DNA of 64,000 bases, taken from contig CM046003.1 of the NCBI GenBank assembly GCA_025175895.1, positions 48,354,335 through 48,418,334 on the forward strand, written 5' to 3'. The stretch comes from Wurfbainia villosa (taxonomy: Eukaryota > Streptophyta > Magnoliopsida > Zingiberales > Zingiberaceae). A program made the translations under genes and the position numbers. The notes beneath the pieces are model-generated. The model worked only from the letters and a program-made list of their open reading frames with translations. It was not told where the DNA came from and did no database searches. Each line of letters opens with the position of its first letter. The first letter of the stretch is position 1. Of the stretch, positions 19,519 through 30,548 are shown piece after piece.

Positions 19519-21440
19519 TATAGGGATGTATACTGAAAAGTCTATCTTTTGTATGAACATCTTTATTTTGAAATAAGAATCACATGATCATTGTTTGCAT
19601 ATTTTTATGGTTATGCATATTGTCTAATACTTTACATTGTAGATAACATGGTGTGTGGTGTCACACGGAAGATCATGTTATTGGCTCCTTGAAAAGTATA
19701 AGTAAAGGCTCACAACCGAGATGGCTTTGGACAAACCATCAGAATGGTTGTAGTGTGATTTGGTATTGGTTTGTCTTGACCATATAATCACACTAGTGCA
19801 CTTTGTGTGTATTGAGCAGGACCGACTTAGAGGTGATTTGATTTATTGCTGACTACATAATCGAATCGGACCTTAGATATTATTTAGTACATGCTCTTAA
19901 TCCCAATATAATAACGGGCACATATACTTAGTATTCATCTCTTTGATTTATCAATGGGCGAGATTTATAGATTAAATCGATAGGCTCGGTAAGTTGGGAG
20001 ATGATATTATTTATATGGTGTGTCGTTGATTATAGGAGGAAACCGTGTCCTATATATTAGGATGATGATGTCCCCTTGAGGAGCTCATAAGGTTCATCAT
20101 GTAAACCCTGCAGGTGGACTTGGTCCGGCATGATGAAAAGGTTGAGTGGTACTACTCAAGGAGTTAGCTGTTGATTAATTAATGGTCAGTAAATTAATTA
20201 ATCGATGGATATTCGAGATCTTAAACACGGGGAGAAAATGTACAAATAATATATGGAGCCCATATTATCATATGGGGGTTGGTGAGGTAGATCGATGATG
20301 ATCCTTTAGTGGATTGGATTATCATTAGTGGATCGGACTTTATGTGGGCTTGATCCATGGGTGGCCAAGATCCAACTCCTCCTCATGGTCCCTAATGTAG
20401 CCTATTAACACCTCATGAAGCTTAGATCCAATGGATAGAAACAAAATTCTAAGATCCATAGGTAGAGATTAAATCTCTAAGATCCGACGGTTGAGATTAA
20501 ATCTCTAGATCCGACGGTTGAGATTAAATCCCTAGAACCAATGGAGGAGATTAAATCATGACTTATCTCTAACTCTATAAAAGGAGGGCAAGGGAGTTGG
20601 CGTGAAGATCATCCATGAGAGCTAGGGTTTTGGGCGGCAAGAGAGCAATCCTAGTTGAGATAGGATTAGGGTTAGGGTTTGGAGGCTTGGGCGGCACCAA
20701 ATAAGGAAGGCTTTGATTTCTTCTTCTTCCTTCATTGGCCGGCGTCCAGCAACTCATCCAGTCCCTTTCCAACCTTGGCCGGCAGACAAAGCTTCTCTTC
20801 TCCCTCTTCTTAGGTGGTGGAAACAATATATAGGGCTTTCCCTTGGTGTCTTGGTCGGATTCCACCACAAACTCCCCCTCCTAGTTGGCCGGCGGCAAGG
20901 ATCTATTTGTTCCTTGTTGGTTGGTTTTAGGGAGGAGAAGAACCTTGTTTCTATTCTTCCTCTTGCTTTGGAAGAGCAAGGAAGGGAGATTTGGGATCTA
21001 GGAGCTTCGACTTTTGGTAGATCGTCGCCCACACGACGTCCAAAAGGAGGAAGGTCATACATTAGAAGATCGAGAGGTATACCTATCTTCTTTCTCTTTT
21101 TGTTACTTGCTTGTTTTTATTTTTCAACTATGAGCATGATATAAATCTGTATATGGATAAATAATACTTGAATCCCGAACATAAATAGAAAAATCGGCAA
21201 TCCGGACATCGTCTATTCCGCAGCTACTCGTAGAATAGAGGATGGTCGCTTGAACAACTAGTTTGTTCAAGTGACCTCTCTAAACGAATAGCACGACAAT
21301 GGCTTGGTTTTTTGGGCAATCCCTTTTGTCTAGGATTATTTTTTAATCCGGGGATATCGAAGGGATCTCCATGATCAAACGACCGAGGTGAAGTGGGAAG
21401 CGAAGTTTCCCCTCACGGACTCGATAAGCAAAACCCTACA
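19519..21440 (+). repeat. 5' LTR of element C
   Basis: 1922 bases, ending ACCCTACA. It keeps the unoccupied sequence CATTAGAAGATCGAG near 21060, exactly where B sits in the 3' LTR, and so proves that insertion. It contains a TATA box at 20576 and repeated 'gagattaaatc' blocks at 20465-20560. Open frames around 20575-21144 lie in the transcribed LTR/leader and show no family features. Confidence 0.92.
20576..20582 (+). promoter_or_regulatory. TATA box in 5' LTR of C
   Basis: TATAAAA followed by GGAGGGCAAGG; the same box is at 27495-27501 in the 3' LTR. Just downstream lie telo-box-like strings (TTAGGGTTAGGGTTTGG near 20663-20680), common in plant 5' leaders. Confidence 0.65.
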
Positions 21441-21442
21441 AT

Positions 21443-21455
21443 TGGTATCATAGCC
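21443..21455 (+). other. Primer binding site of C
   Basis: TGGTATCATAGCC, two bases after the LTR end ACA. It matches the tRNA-Met-type site TGGTATCAGAGCC except for one base. Confidence 0.85.
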
Positions 21456-22501
21456 AAGGTTTCTGATTTTGTGTGTTTAGGATTCGGTTAATTTTTATGC
21501 ACTTTTCATGTATTATATGTGCCGGATAATAGTAGGATATGCGTAGTTTAACTCTTTGGTTGCAAGCATAAGATCCGACTATTATTGCCATATGTGTGTA
21601 TGCGATTGTATGTGTGTAAATATTTATTTTGTTGAATCCTCGGGGTTGACGAGGCTAGTATTTGATTTTTTTGTAAATTAGATACGACATTGTTTAGCCA
21701 CTCTTTATTTTATTTTACTTTCGATCTAGATTTCATGTACACTCCCTCTTGGAGTATAGGATCGATGGATGTAAATTAAAATAGGTTTTAGTCTTGGCTC
21801 GGATCTCCGGATGGCTCGTACATGGCGTAGGAGGAGCGGACGAGATGGCGATGCGACGGGAGTCATATTGAAGACAAAAGCCATAATAGTTGGAAAATAA
21901 TTTATTTTTCATATTTATTGCTTTTTGTTTGATATGCATGTCGTAGGCTAGGAAAATTCCTCAATTTCAAATTACTAAGTGGGAGAGGGAATTTTTAAAA
22001 TTCCCACGGCCTCCATTACGATTTGACAAGTGATGCAAAGAAACTTGCGCGTCGGCTCTGAGTGCCTTCCTCCATATCGGATGGGTTTGTTTGCGGATCA
22101 CAAGGTCAAATATGGTTATAGGGAATTATCAAGGAGCGTGTGTACTTCCCCATCAGAAGGCATATAACCCGAGATAATTACCTTGGTACCGAGTAATGGT
22201 GAACACTTAGATACAAATATAAGTATCCTCCTCATCGGAGTCACTGCTTTTATTTGTAGGGTCAAAGAGGAACCAACCATTAATTTTACTTGTCAAAAAG
22301 TTAGGTTGACAAGATAGTAAAATTAATGGGTAAAACCTCCTCTTACAAATGTAGAATTCGTATACATCCACACTATCGTGGCATACGATATTCTCAGTGT
22401 TTTGAGGTGTTGGTTGATTTTAAAATTTTATTGTTTGAGGAATCAATAATTTTTTGAAATCTAATGTTTTGATTTATGTGGTTCTTAGGTTTTCTTTCAA
22501 A

Positions 22502-23992
22502 ATGACTTTCAACCCACTTGTTATGATACTGAAAGAGAACAAACTTACTGGACCCAATTATGTTGATTGGAAGAGGAATCTAGACATTGTCTTGACTGCT
22601 GAGGAATACAAATATATACTCCTCGAAGAGTGCCCTCCCAAGCCTGCAGATGATTCTAGGGAAAAGGAGAGAGAGAGCTATAAGAAGTGGATCAAGGTCG
22701 ATGAGATGGCACAGTGTTACATTTTGGCATCTATGTCAAATGTACTGCAACATCAGCATCAAGCCATGTCCACTGCTTATGATATGATGCTCAATCTCAA
22801 GGAGCTTTTCGGACACCAGAATCGGGTTGCGAGGCAAGAGGCCATGAGAAACTTGATGACAACCACCATGATCGAGGGAACACCCATGAAGGATCATGTT
22901 CTCAAGATGATGGCTCATTTGAATGAGTTGGAGGTCCTAGGAGATGAGATCGATGGGGAAACCCAGGTCGACATCATACTCCAGTCTCTACCTAGGAGTT
23001 TTGAGCAGTTTTTCCTGAACTACAACATGAACAAAAGGTTGTATTCATTGGCGGAACTTCTGATAGAACTCCAGGCGGCAAAGGGACTATTTCGTCAGAG
23101 TGCTCAGGCACATGCCATGGTGACCCAAAAGGTTTCTTCTTCTAAGCTGAAAGGCAAGAAGAAGAAGAAACAAACTGGGACGAAGGCGGTGGGAGGTACT
23201 CAGGGAGGAGTGAAGAAGCCGAATGGCAAGTGCTTCACTTGTAAGCAGACTAGACACTGGAAGAAGGACTGCCCCAACCACAAGAACAAAGGTATATCTT
23301 TTGGTCTAGTCGTTGAAACATGTTTAGCGGTGTTATCTACCGGCACCTGGTGTGTAGATACGGGAGCCACCGATCATGTCTGCAATACTTTGCAGGGGTT
23401 CCAGGAAACCAGACGACTGGCTGAGGGGAAGATTACAGTATACTTGGGCGATGCCACGAAGGTGGCGGTTGTTGCAGTGGGAGATGTTCATTTATCTTTT
23501 GAGAAAAATAAACTTTTGGTTCTTAAGAATTGCCTTTATGTACCCTTATTTAGAAAGAATTTAATTTCGGTTTCTAAATTATTTATGGATGGATATGCTA
23601 TTTCTTTTAATGACAAAGTTGTTATAAGAAGGAATAGGGACATTATCTGTTCGGGTGCATTGATAGAAAATTTGTACACACTTGAACCAAAACCTCCCAC
23701 GAAGCAAATTGAAGTTAATAACTCATCTTCTAATTCCAATAAGAGAAAAGAACCTTCGAAGATGAACCAAACATATCTTTGGCATCTTAGGCTTGGTCAC
23801 ATTAACCTAAGCAGAATTCAAAGGTTGATAGATGATGGACCTTTGGGTTCATTAGTGGTGGAGGATCTCCCAACCTGTGAATCTTGCTTGGAGGGTAAGA
23901 TGACCAAGAGGCCTTTTAAGGCCAAGGGGTATAGAGCCAAAGATGTGTTAGAATTGGTTCATTCTGATTTGTGTGGTCCTATGTCTATCTAG
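22502..23992 (+). pseudogene. gag-pol: Gag, protease and start of integrase of element C
   Basis: Open for about 496 codons from the ATG at 22502; the frame is open a little further upstream but only from a TTG. The N-terminal Gag domain includes G-P-N-Y-V-D-W-K-R. One zinc knuckle (C-F-T-C-K-Q-T-R-H-W-K-K-D-C) has R where glycine is usual. The protease active site is D-T-G-A-T near W-C-V-D-T-G-A. A GAG-pre-integrase segment with W-H-L-R-L-G-H-I-N and C-E-S-C-L-E-G-K follows, and then the first integrase aspartate (L-V-H-S-D-L-C-G). It ends at a TAG at 23990 where the frame should go on into integrase, probably a CAG to TAG change. Confidence 0.88.
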
Positions 23993-26402
23993 GCTAGAGT
24001 TGGTTTTGAGTATTTCGTCTCTTTTATAGATGATTACTCAAGATATGGATACATTTACCTGATCCGCCGCAAGTCTGAATGCTTTGACAAGTTCAAAGAA
24101 TTCAAGGCTGATGTGGAGAAACGTCAAGGTAAAAGTATCAAGACACTACGATCTGATCGTGGTGGCGAGTACCTCTTGGGAGAGTTTAGGGATTACCTAT
24201 CAGAGGCTGGGATTCAATCCCAATTGACTGCACCTGGCACACCCCAGTAGAATGGTGTAGCAGAGTGAAGGAATAGGACTCTTATGGAGATGGTTAGATC
24301 GATGATGAGTTATTCTGACTTGCCAGATTCGTTCTGGGGATATGCTCTAGATACGGTGTTGTACATTCTGAACTTGGTTCCATCTAAATCAGTGCCTTCT
24401 ACTCCCACAGAATTGTGGACTGGGCGAAAGCCTAGTCTAAGACATATTCGGATATGGGGGTGTCAAGCACATGTGCTGAAGGCAGATGCTGGTAAGTTGG
24501 AACCTCGTACAGAAGTATGCATGTTCATTGGCTATCCCAGGGGAATGAAGGGTGGTTTATTTTATAGTCCTAGAGATCAGAGGGTGATCGTTAGCACGAA
24601 CGCCAGATTTCTAGAGGAAGACTATGTGATGAGCCACAAGCCCAAGAGAAAAATTGTTCTGGAGGAGTTAAAAGGGGAAGTCACTTCTTTAGTACCACCG
24701 GTACAAGAGGATATACCACATGTCACAGAGGATACACAGGTGATACCTCATCGTAGTGGGAGGGTTGTGAGACAGCCTGATAGATTCATGTTCTTGGGAG
24801 AATCTTTTGATTTGGTCCCTAGCGAACATGAACCTGATCCCTGGACATATGACGAGGCAATCCAAGATAAAGATGCAGTATCTTGGCAAAGTACAATGAA
24901 TGCTGAGATTGAATCTATGGATTCAAATCAGGTCTGGGAGCTAGTAGAACCACCCGATGGTGTAAAAACCATTGGATGCAAGTGGATCTACAAGAGAAAG
25001 AGGAATAGATGGGAAGGTTGAGACCTTCAAAGCGAGGCTTGTTGCAAAGGGGTATACTCAGAAAGAGGATATCGATTATGAGGAGACCTTTTCGCCGGTA
25101 GCCATGCTTAAGTCTATCCGGATTCTCTTATGCATAGCAGCTCATATGGATTATGAGGTGTGGCAGATGGATGTCAAGACAGCTTTCCTTAATGGAAGTC
25201 TTGAGGAAAACATCTACATGAAGCAACCAGAGGGATTCATTGCTAAGGGCAAAGAGCATCTTGTATGTAAGCTTAATTGGTCCATTTATGGATTGAAACA
25301 AGCTTCGAGGTCTTGGAACATCCGCTTTGAGAGGTGATCCAGTCTTATGGATTTATTCAAAGTCCAGATGAGTCTTGTGTATACAAGAGATGTGACGGAA
25401 ACGTAGTGGTATTTCTTGTACTATACGTAGATGACATTTTGTTGATTGGCAACAATATCAAGGTGTTATCGGACGTAAGGGTATGGTTGTCCAAACAGTT
25501 TGATATGAAGGACTTGGGAGAGGTGGGACACATCCTTGGGATCAAGGTTATAAGGGATCACAGGAAAAGGATGTTGTGCTTATCCCAAGCTTCATACATA
25601 GACATGATTATGGATCATTTTAGCATGCAGAACTCCAAGAAGGGTTTTCTACCTTTCAGGCATGGAGTTCCTTTATCTAAGGAGATGTGTCCTAGATCAT
25701 CTGAGGAGATAGAGGAGATGAAGGCGGTTCCTTATGCTTCGGCAGTAGGAAGCCTCATGTATGTGATGCTATGTGCGAGACCAGATATCTGCTTTGCCGT
25801 GGGCATGGTCAGCAGATATCAGAGTAATCCAGGATAGGGACATTGGACTGTGGTAAAGCATATATTGAAGTACCTGAGAAGGACTAGGGATTATATGCTG
25901 GTTTACCGGGCAGACCAATTACTCCCTGTGGGTTACACGGATTCCGACTTCCAATCTTATAGGGATAACAGTAAGTCTACCTCAGATTTTGTGTTTACTT
26001 TGGGAGGTGGAGCCATTGTATGGAGGAGTGTCAAGCAAAAATGTGTGGCGGACTCCAGCATGGAAGCTGAGTATGTGGCAGCCTCTGAGGCGGCCAAAGA
26101 AGCTGTGTGGCTCAGGAACTTCCTGATGGACTTGGATGTGATTCTTGGTTTGCCCAGAACTATCACAATTTATTGTGATAATAGTGGTGCAGTTGCAAAC
26201 TCGAAGAAACCACGAGCCCATAAGGCTAGTAAACACATAGAGCGCAAGTACCACCTGATACGAGAAATCGTAAAGAGATGAGAAGTTATTGTGGCCAAGA
26301 TTGCATCAGAGGATAACCTGGCAGATCCTTTCACTAACGCCCTTCCGGCGAGAGCTTTTGATAGGCATGTTGAGGGAATGGGGATCAGATGTATGGCAGT
26401 TT
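23993..26402 (+). pseudogene. pol: Integrase, reverse transcriptase and RNase H of element C
   Basis: Continues pol in several broken frames. The integrase core (L-R-S-D-R-G-G-E-Y) has stops at two well-conserved places, in P-Q-stop-N-G and E-stop-R-N-R near 24250-24270. RT begins near 24840; a shift near 25005 breaks it just before the K-A-R-L-V-A-K-G block, M-D-V-K-T-A-F-L-N-G is at about 25165, another break follows near 25336, and the catalytic Y-V-D-D-I-L-L sits near 25425. RNase H starts after a stop near 25837, with T-D-S-D-F and S-S-M-E-A-E-Y visible, and a stop near 26281 cuts the C-terminal tail. The motifs are well preserved, so decay is moderate. Confidence 0.88.
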
Positions 26403-26423
26403 GAGGACAGCATAGTCTTTTAG

Positions 26424-26437
26424 TATAAGTGGGAGAT
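26424..26437 (+). other. Polypurine tract of C
   Basis: AAGTGGGAGAT directly before the 3' LTR start TGTAGGGATG. Confidence 0.85.
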
Positions 26438-27984
26438 TGTAGGGATGTATACTGAAAAGTCTATCTTTTGTATGAACATCTTTATTTTGAAATAAGAATC
26501 ACATGATCATTGTTTGCATATTTTTATGGTTATGCATATTGTCTCATACTTTACATTGTAGATAACATGGTGTATGGTGTCACACGGAAGATCATGTTAT
26601 CGGCTACTTGAAAAGTATAAGTAAAGGCTCACAACCGAGATGGCTTTGGACAAACCATCGGAATGGTTGTAGTGTGATTTGATATTGGTTTGTCTTGACC
26701 ATAGAATCACACTAGTGCACTTTGTGTGTATTAAGCAGGACCGACTTAGAGGTAATTCGATTTATTGCTGACTACATAATCGAATCGGACCTCAGATATT
26801 ATTTAGTACACGCTCTTAATCCCGATATAATAACGGGCACATATACTTAGTATTCATCTCTTTGATTTACCAATGGGCGAGATTTATAGATTAAATCGAT
26901 AGGCTCGGTAAGTTGGGAGATGATATTATTTATATGGTGTGCCATTGATTATAGGAGGAAACCATGTCCTATATATTAGGATGATGATGTCCCCTTGAGG
27001 AGCTCATAAGGTTCATCATGTAAACCCTGCAGGTGGACTTGGTCCGGCATGATGAAAAGGTTGAGTGGTACTACTCAAGGAGTTAGATGTTGATTAATTA
27101 ATGGTCAGTAAATTAAGTAATCGACGGACATTCGAGATCTTAAACACGGGGAGAAAATGTACAAATAATATATGGAGCCCATATTATCATATGGGGGTTG
27201 GTGAGGTAGATCGATGATGATCCTTTAGTGGATTGGATTATCATTAGTGGATCGGACTTTATGTGGGCTTGATCCATGGGTGGCCAAGATCCAACTCCTC
27301 CTCATGGTCCCTAATGTAGCCTATTAACACCTCATGAAGCTTAGATCTAATGGATAGAAACAAAATTCTAAGATCCATAGGTAGAGATTAAATCTCTAAG
27401 ATCCGACGGTTGAGATTAAATCTCTAGATCCGACGGTTGAGATTAAATCCCTAGAACCAATGGAGGAGATTAAATCATGACTTATCCCTAACTCTATAAA
27501 AGGAGGGCAAGGTAGTTGGCGTGAAGATCATCCATGAGAGCTAGGGTTTTGGGCGGCAAGAGAGAAATCCTAGTTGAGATAGGATTAGGGTTAGGGTTTG
27601 GAGGCTTGGGCGGCACCAAATAAGGAAGGCTTTGCTTTCTTCTTCTTCCTTCATTGGACGGTATCCAACAGCTCATCCATTCCCTTTCCAACCTTGGCCG
27701 GCGGCCAAAGCTTCTCTTCTCCCTCTCCTTAGGTGGTGGAAACAAGATATAGGGCTTTCCCTTGGTGTCTTGGCCGGATTCCACCACAAACTCCTCCTCC
27801 TAGTTGACCGACGGCAAGGATCTATTTGTTCCTTGTTGGTTGGTTTTAGGGAGGAGAAGAACCTTGTTTCTATTCTTCCTCTTGATTTGGAAGAGCAAGG
27901 AAGGAAGATTTGGGATCTAGAAGCTTCAACTTTTGGTAGATCATCGCCCACACGACGGTCAAAAGGAGGAAGGTCATACATTAG
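26438..27984 (+). repeat. 3' LTR of C, part 1
   Basis: Matches 19519-21060 of the 5' LTR with scattered substitutions, up to and including the target duplication ATTAG (27980-27984). It resumes at 45402 after element B. Confidence 0.92.
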
Positions 27985-28456
27985 TGTTGGTGCAACAATG
28001 CCCCAAGCATTTATATGTTTTGATGTTTGGATAATCATCTAAGTTAGGCAACAAATTGTGATCTAATGGTGAACATGATTAAGTGACAGGTAAAGGCAAA
28101 GTCCAAGTATGATCTTGGCAAGAGAAGTCCAAGGTAAATGTTTGGCGGCATAAGACCAAGCATGTTGTCTTGGCGGCATTAAGTCCAAACGGACCTTGGC
28201 AAAGGAAGTCCAAAGGCAAGTCTTGGCAGTGTAAGTCCAAGCATATAGACTTGGCGGCATAAATTCCAAGCACGCCTTGGCAAAGGAAACCCAAGACATG
28301 ACAAAACCAAAGGAAGCTCTTGGAAGCAAAGCGCAAAGGATGAACAAGTCGCGGACTCGGAGGGATCCGGGAGGCGCAAGGCTTAAGGAAGAGATAGAAG
28401 GTTGAGTCTAGGTCTAAGGGGTAAAATCAAGTATGAATTACTCATACTTGATGAGT

Positions 28457-28800
28457 ATCAGTCGACTGATACGATGTCATGCTTGGTAATTATCGATCGA
28501 TCGATGTATCGTCGGCCCGTCGGTGCTCGGTAGTCGGATGAAACCGACCATGATTCGATTGCTGGTGCGATGGCGATCGGTGATGTTGCGATCGGTCATT
28601 GATGGCGGTCGGTGATCGAGTTAAATAGACGCGGTGGAGTCACACTTTCATTGCGGCTGTGATCACTTTCGGTGATCACTCCATCGATCGGTGATGGATG
28701 GATCGATCGGTGATGAAATGTCGTTGGAGAAAGCGACTCTACGAATCGGAATCTGGCTATTGAGCGTAATCAGCCGTGATCGGTGATGCTTGTGCATCGA
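28457..28800. repeat. Palindrome/GATC-rich cis-region of 5' LTR of B
   Basis: Starts with ATCAGTCGACTGAT (28457-28470). It then contains GATCGGTGAT at 28575-28584, 28686-28695, 28705-28714 and 28778-28787. At several of these positions the sister LTR has CAGTCGACTG or CAGTCAACT. The region lies directly upstream of the TATA box. Confidence 0.8.
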
Positions 28801-28837
28801 TCATTGTCGTGCTCAGCAGGAAAATCAGCCTTCTCTC

Positions 28838-28845
28838 TATAAAAA
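28838..28845 (+). promoter_or_regulatory. TATA box in 5' LTR of B
   Basis: TATAAAAA in TTCTCTCTATAAAAAGAGGG; the same box occurs at 45022-45029 in the 3' LTR. It is the likely promoter of the element transcript. Confidence 0.7.
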
Positions 28846-29212
28846 GAGGGTTGGTGGAGGTTTTTGGGGTTAATGCTTATTCTCTGATTATTCTCAAAAG
28901 CCTCCACGAGTTTTCAAGCTTTCTAGTGATTTTAAATCCCCTCCTCCTCTCTCTAAGCTCAAGTTTCATTCTTTGTAAAGAAGAGGAGTTTTGTTGTAAA
29001 GGAAAGCTTCATAGTGATTGGATTAGGGTTGATCCACCTCAAGGATCACTGTGGAGTAGGAGCGCTATCTCCGAACCACGTAAAAGAATCGTGTTAGTGT
29101 GTTTTTCATTTGTGTTATTATTATTTTTGTTATGCTTCCGCTAATATTTTTGTAGAGAAGAAAAACAAGCTATTCACCCCCCCCCTCTAGCTTCCAAACG
29201 ATCACCAACAAG

Positions 29213-29227
29213 TGGTATCAGAGCCCG
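29213..29227 (+). other. Primer binding site of B (tRNA-Met type)
   Basis: TGGTATCAGAGCCCG two bases after the 5' LTR, identical to the site of element A. Confidence 0.93.
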
Positions 29228-29265
29228 GATCGCATCAGAAGATCTAGCAATCAACCGGAGCAAAG

Positions 29266-30548
29266 ATGGCTTTTCAAGAGGGGTATAGCACGGCGAGGCC
29301 TCCGTTCTTCGACGGCAACGACTTCGGCTATTGGAAAGGTAGGATGGAGTATTACTTAATGAATGATATTGAGAATTGGTTTAGTGTTGTAGATGGTTTC
29401 GAGAAGCCAGTGGATGAACACAGAGCACCCATACCGACGAAGGATTGGACGAGAGACATGGCCAAGAAGGCTCAAGCCAACGCCAAGGCAACAACCACAC
29501 TTCAATGTGGTTTGTCAAAAGAGCAACTAAGCAAGGTGGGGCCATTTGAATCGGTGAAGGAGCTTTGGGAGAAGTTGATCGAGCTCAACGAAGGATCCAA
29601 AGAAACAAGAAGGGCCAAGAGAGATCTTTAATGCACTGTCGCTTCAAAGAAGTAGTCAACGGACTACATGTTATAGGTGAGAAGGTCGACAACCGAGACC
29701 TTGTAAGGTATGTACTACAAGCTTTCCCTAGAACAACCTTATGGGCCTCAATGGTAGATGCCTATAAGGTCTCTAGGGATCTTTCATTGGTTAAGTTAGA
29801 TGAGCTATTTTGTGAATTTCAATTACATGAACAAGCTAACACTTCATCCAAAGAGAAGGGTATAGCTCTTTTTGTAGGAAACAAGGACAAAAAGAAGAAG
29901 GAGAAGAAAGAAGTGTCCTCCTCATCCGAATCCGAGGAAGACTCATCAAGTAGTGAAGATGAGTTATCGGCAAGCGAGGTGACACATTACGTCAAGAAGT
30001 TTGGTGGGAAGTCAAGGAAACTCACCAAGAAAGATGTGAAGAGGATGTTCCAATCCTCAAGAGGTAAGTCTTCAAATAGTTCAAATTCTACCTCTAACGT
30101 GACTTGTTTTGGTTGCAACAAGAAAGGGCATATAAAGCCAAATTGCCCGGAACTAAAGAAGAAGGAGGAGAAGGAAAAGAAAAAGAAAGAAAAGAAGGAG
30201 AAGAAGAAGGAGACAATGGTGGCTCAAACATGGGACACCCTAAGCATGGAGGATTCTTCCGACGATGAAGAAGTATGTCATGCCACCCGGAATCTAGCCC
30301 TCATGGCATTAGAGGAAGAAGCCGGGAGCTCAAGCGAGGAGTCCTCTTCCTCTTCAAGCGACGAATCATCATCAAGTGATGATGATGAGGTAAACAACTC
30401 ACCTAAGGTAGATTTACTTTACAAGACTATTACATGTCTTCAAAATGCTTTGAATAGATCAAAAACTAGGATTAAGGATTTAAAAATAGAGATTAAATCA
30501 CTTAAGAGTGTAGAATCATCTTGTGGTAAATTATCTAGTGATCAATGA
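29266..30548 (+). pseudogene. gag: Gag of element B, frameshifted
   Basis: ATG at 29266, 53 bases after the primer site. The first frame ends at 29631 after K-R-D-L; the protein goes on in the next frame from about 29640 to 30548, so a short deletion near 29630 broke gag. Visible parts are the copia Gag core (F-D-G-N-D-F-G-Y-W-K-G-R-M), a serine/acidic stretch, one CX2CX4HX4C knuckle (C-F-G-C-N-K-K-G-H-I-K-P-N-C near 30107), a lysine run and a second serine/acidic region. The stop at 30546 falls inside a coiled-coil stretch that continues into pol. The lesion looks recent. Confidence 0.85.

Larger units (their letters stand above)
27985..29210 (+). repeat. 5' LTR of element B
   Basis: 1226 bases. 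It holds CTTGGC/AAGTCCAAG repeats (28090-28320), one intact palindrome (28457-28470), a GATC-rich zone that differs from the sister LTR (28471-28800), a TATA box (28838), and a C run before the end. Outside the GATC-rich zone it agrees with 44230-45396 apart from occasional substitutions. Confidence 0.93.

Noticed and set aside
20575..21144. Overlapping frames of about 100-140 codons on both strands (also at 27494-28042)
   Set aside because: They lie in the LTR/leader of C downstream of its TATA box, occur in both LTRs with changes that alter the frame, and show no family features.
29213..29227. tRNA gene fragments at TGGTATCAGAGCC strings
   Set aside because: They are primer binding sites next to LTR ends; no cloverleaf surrounds them.
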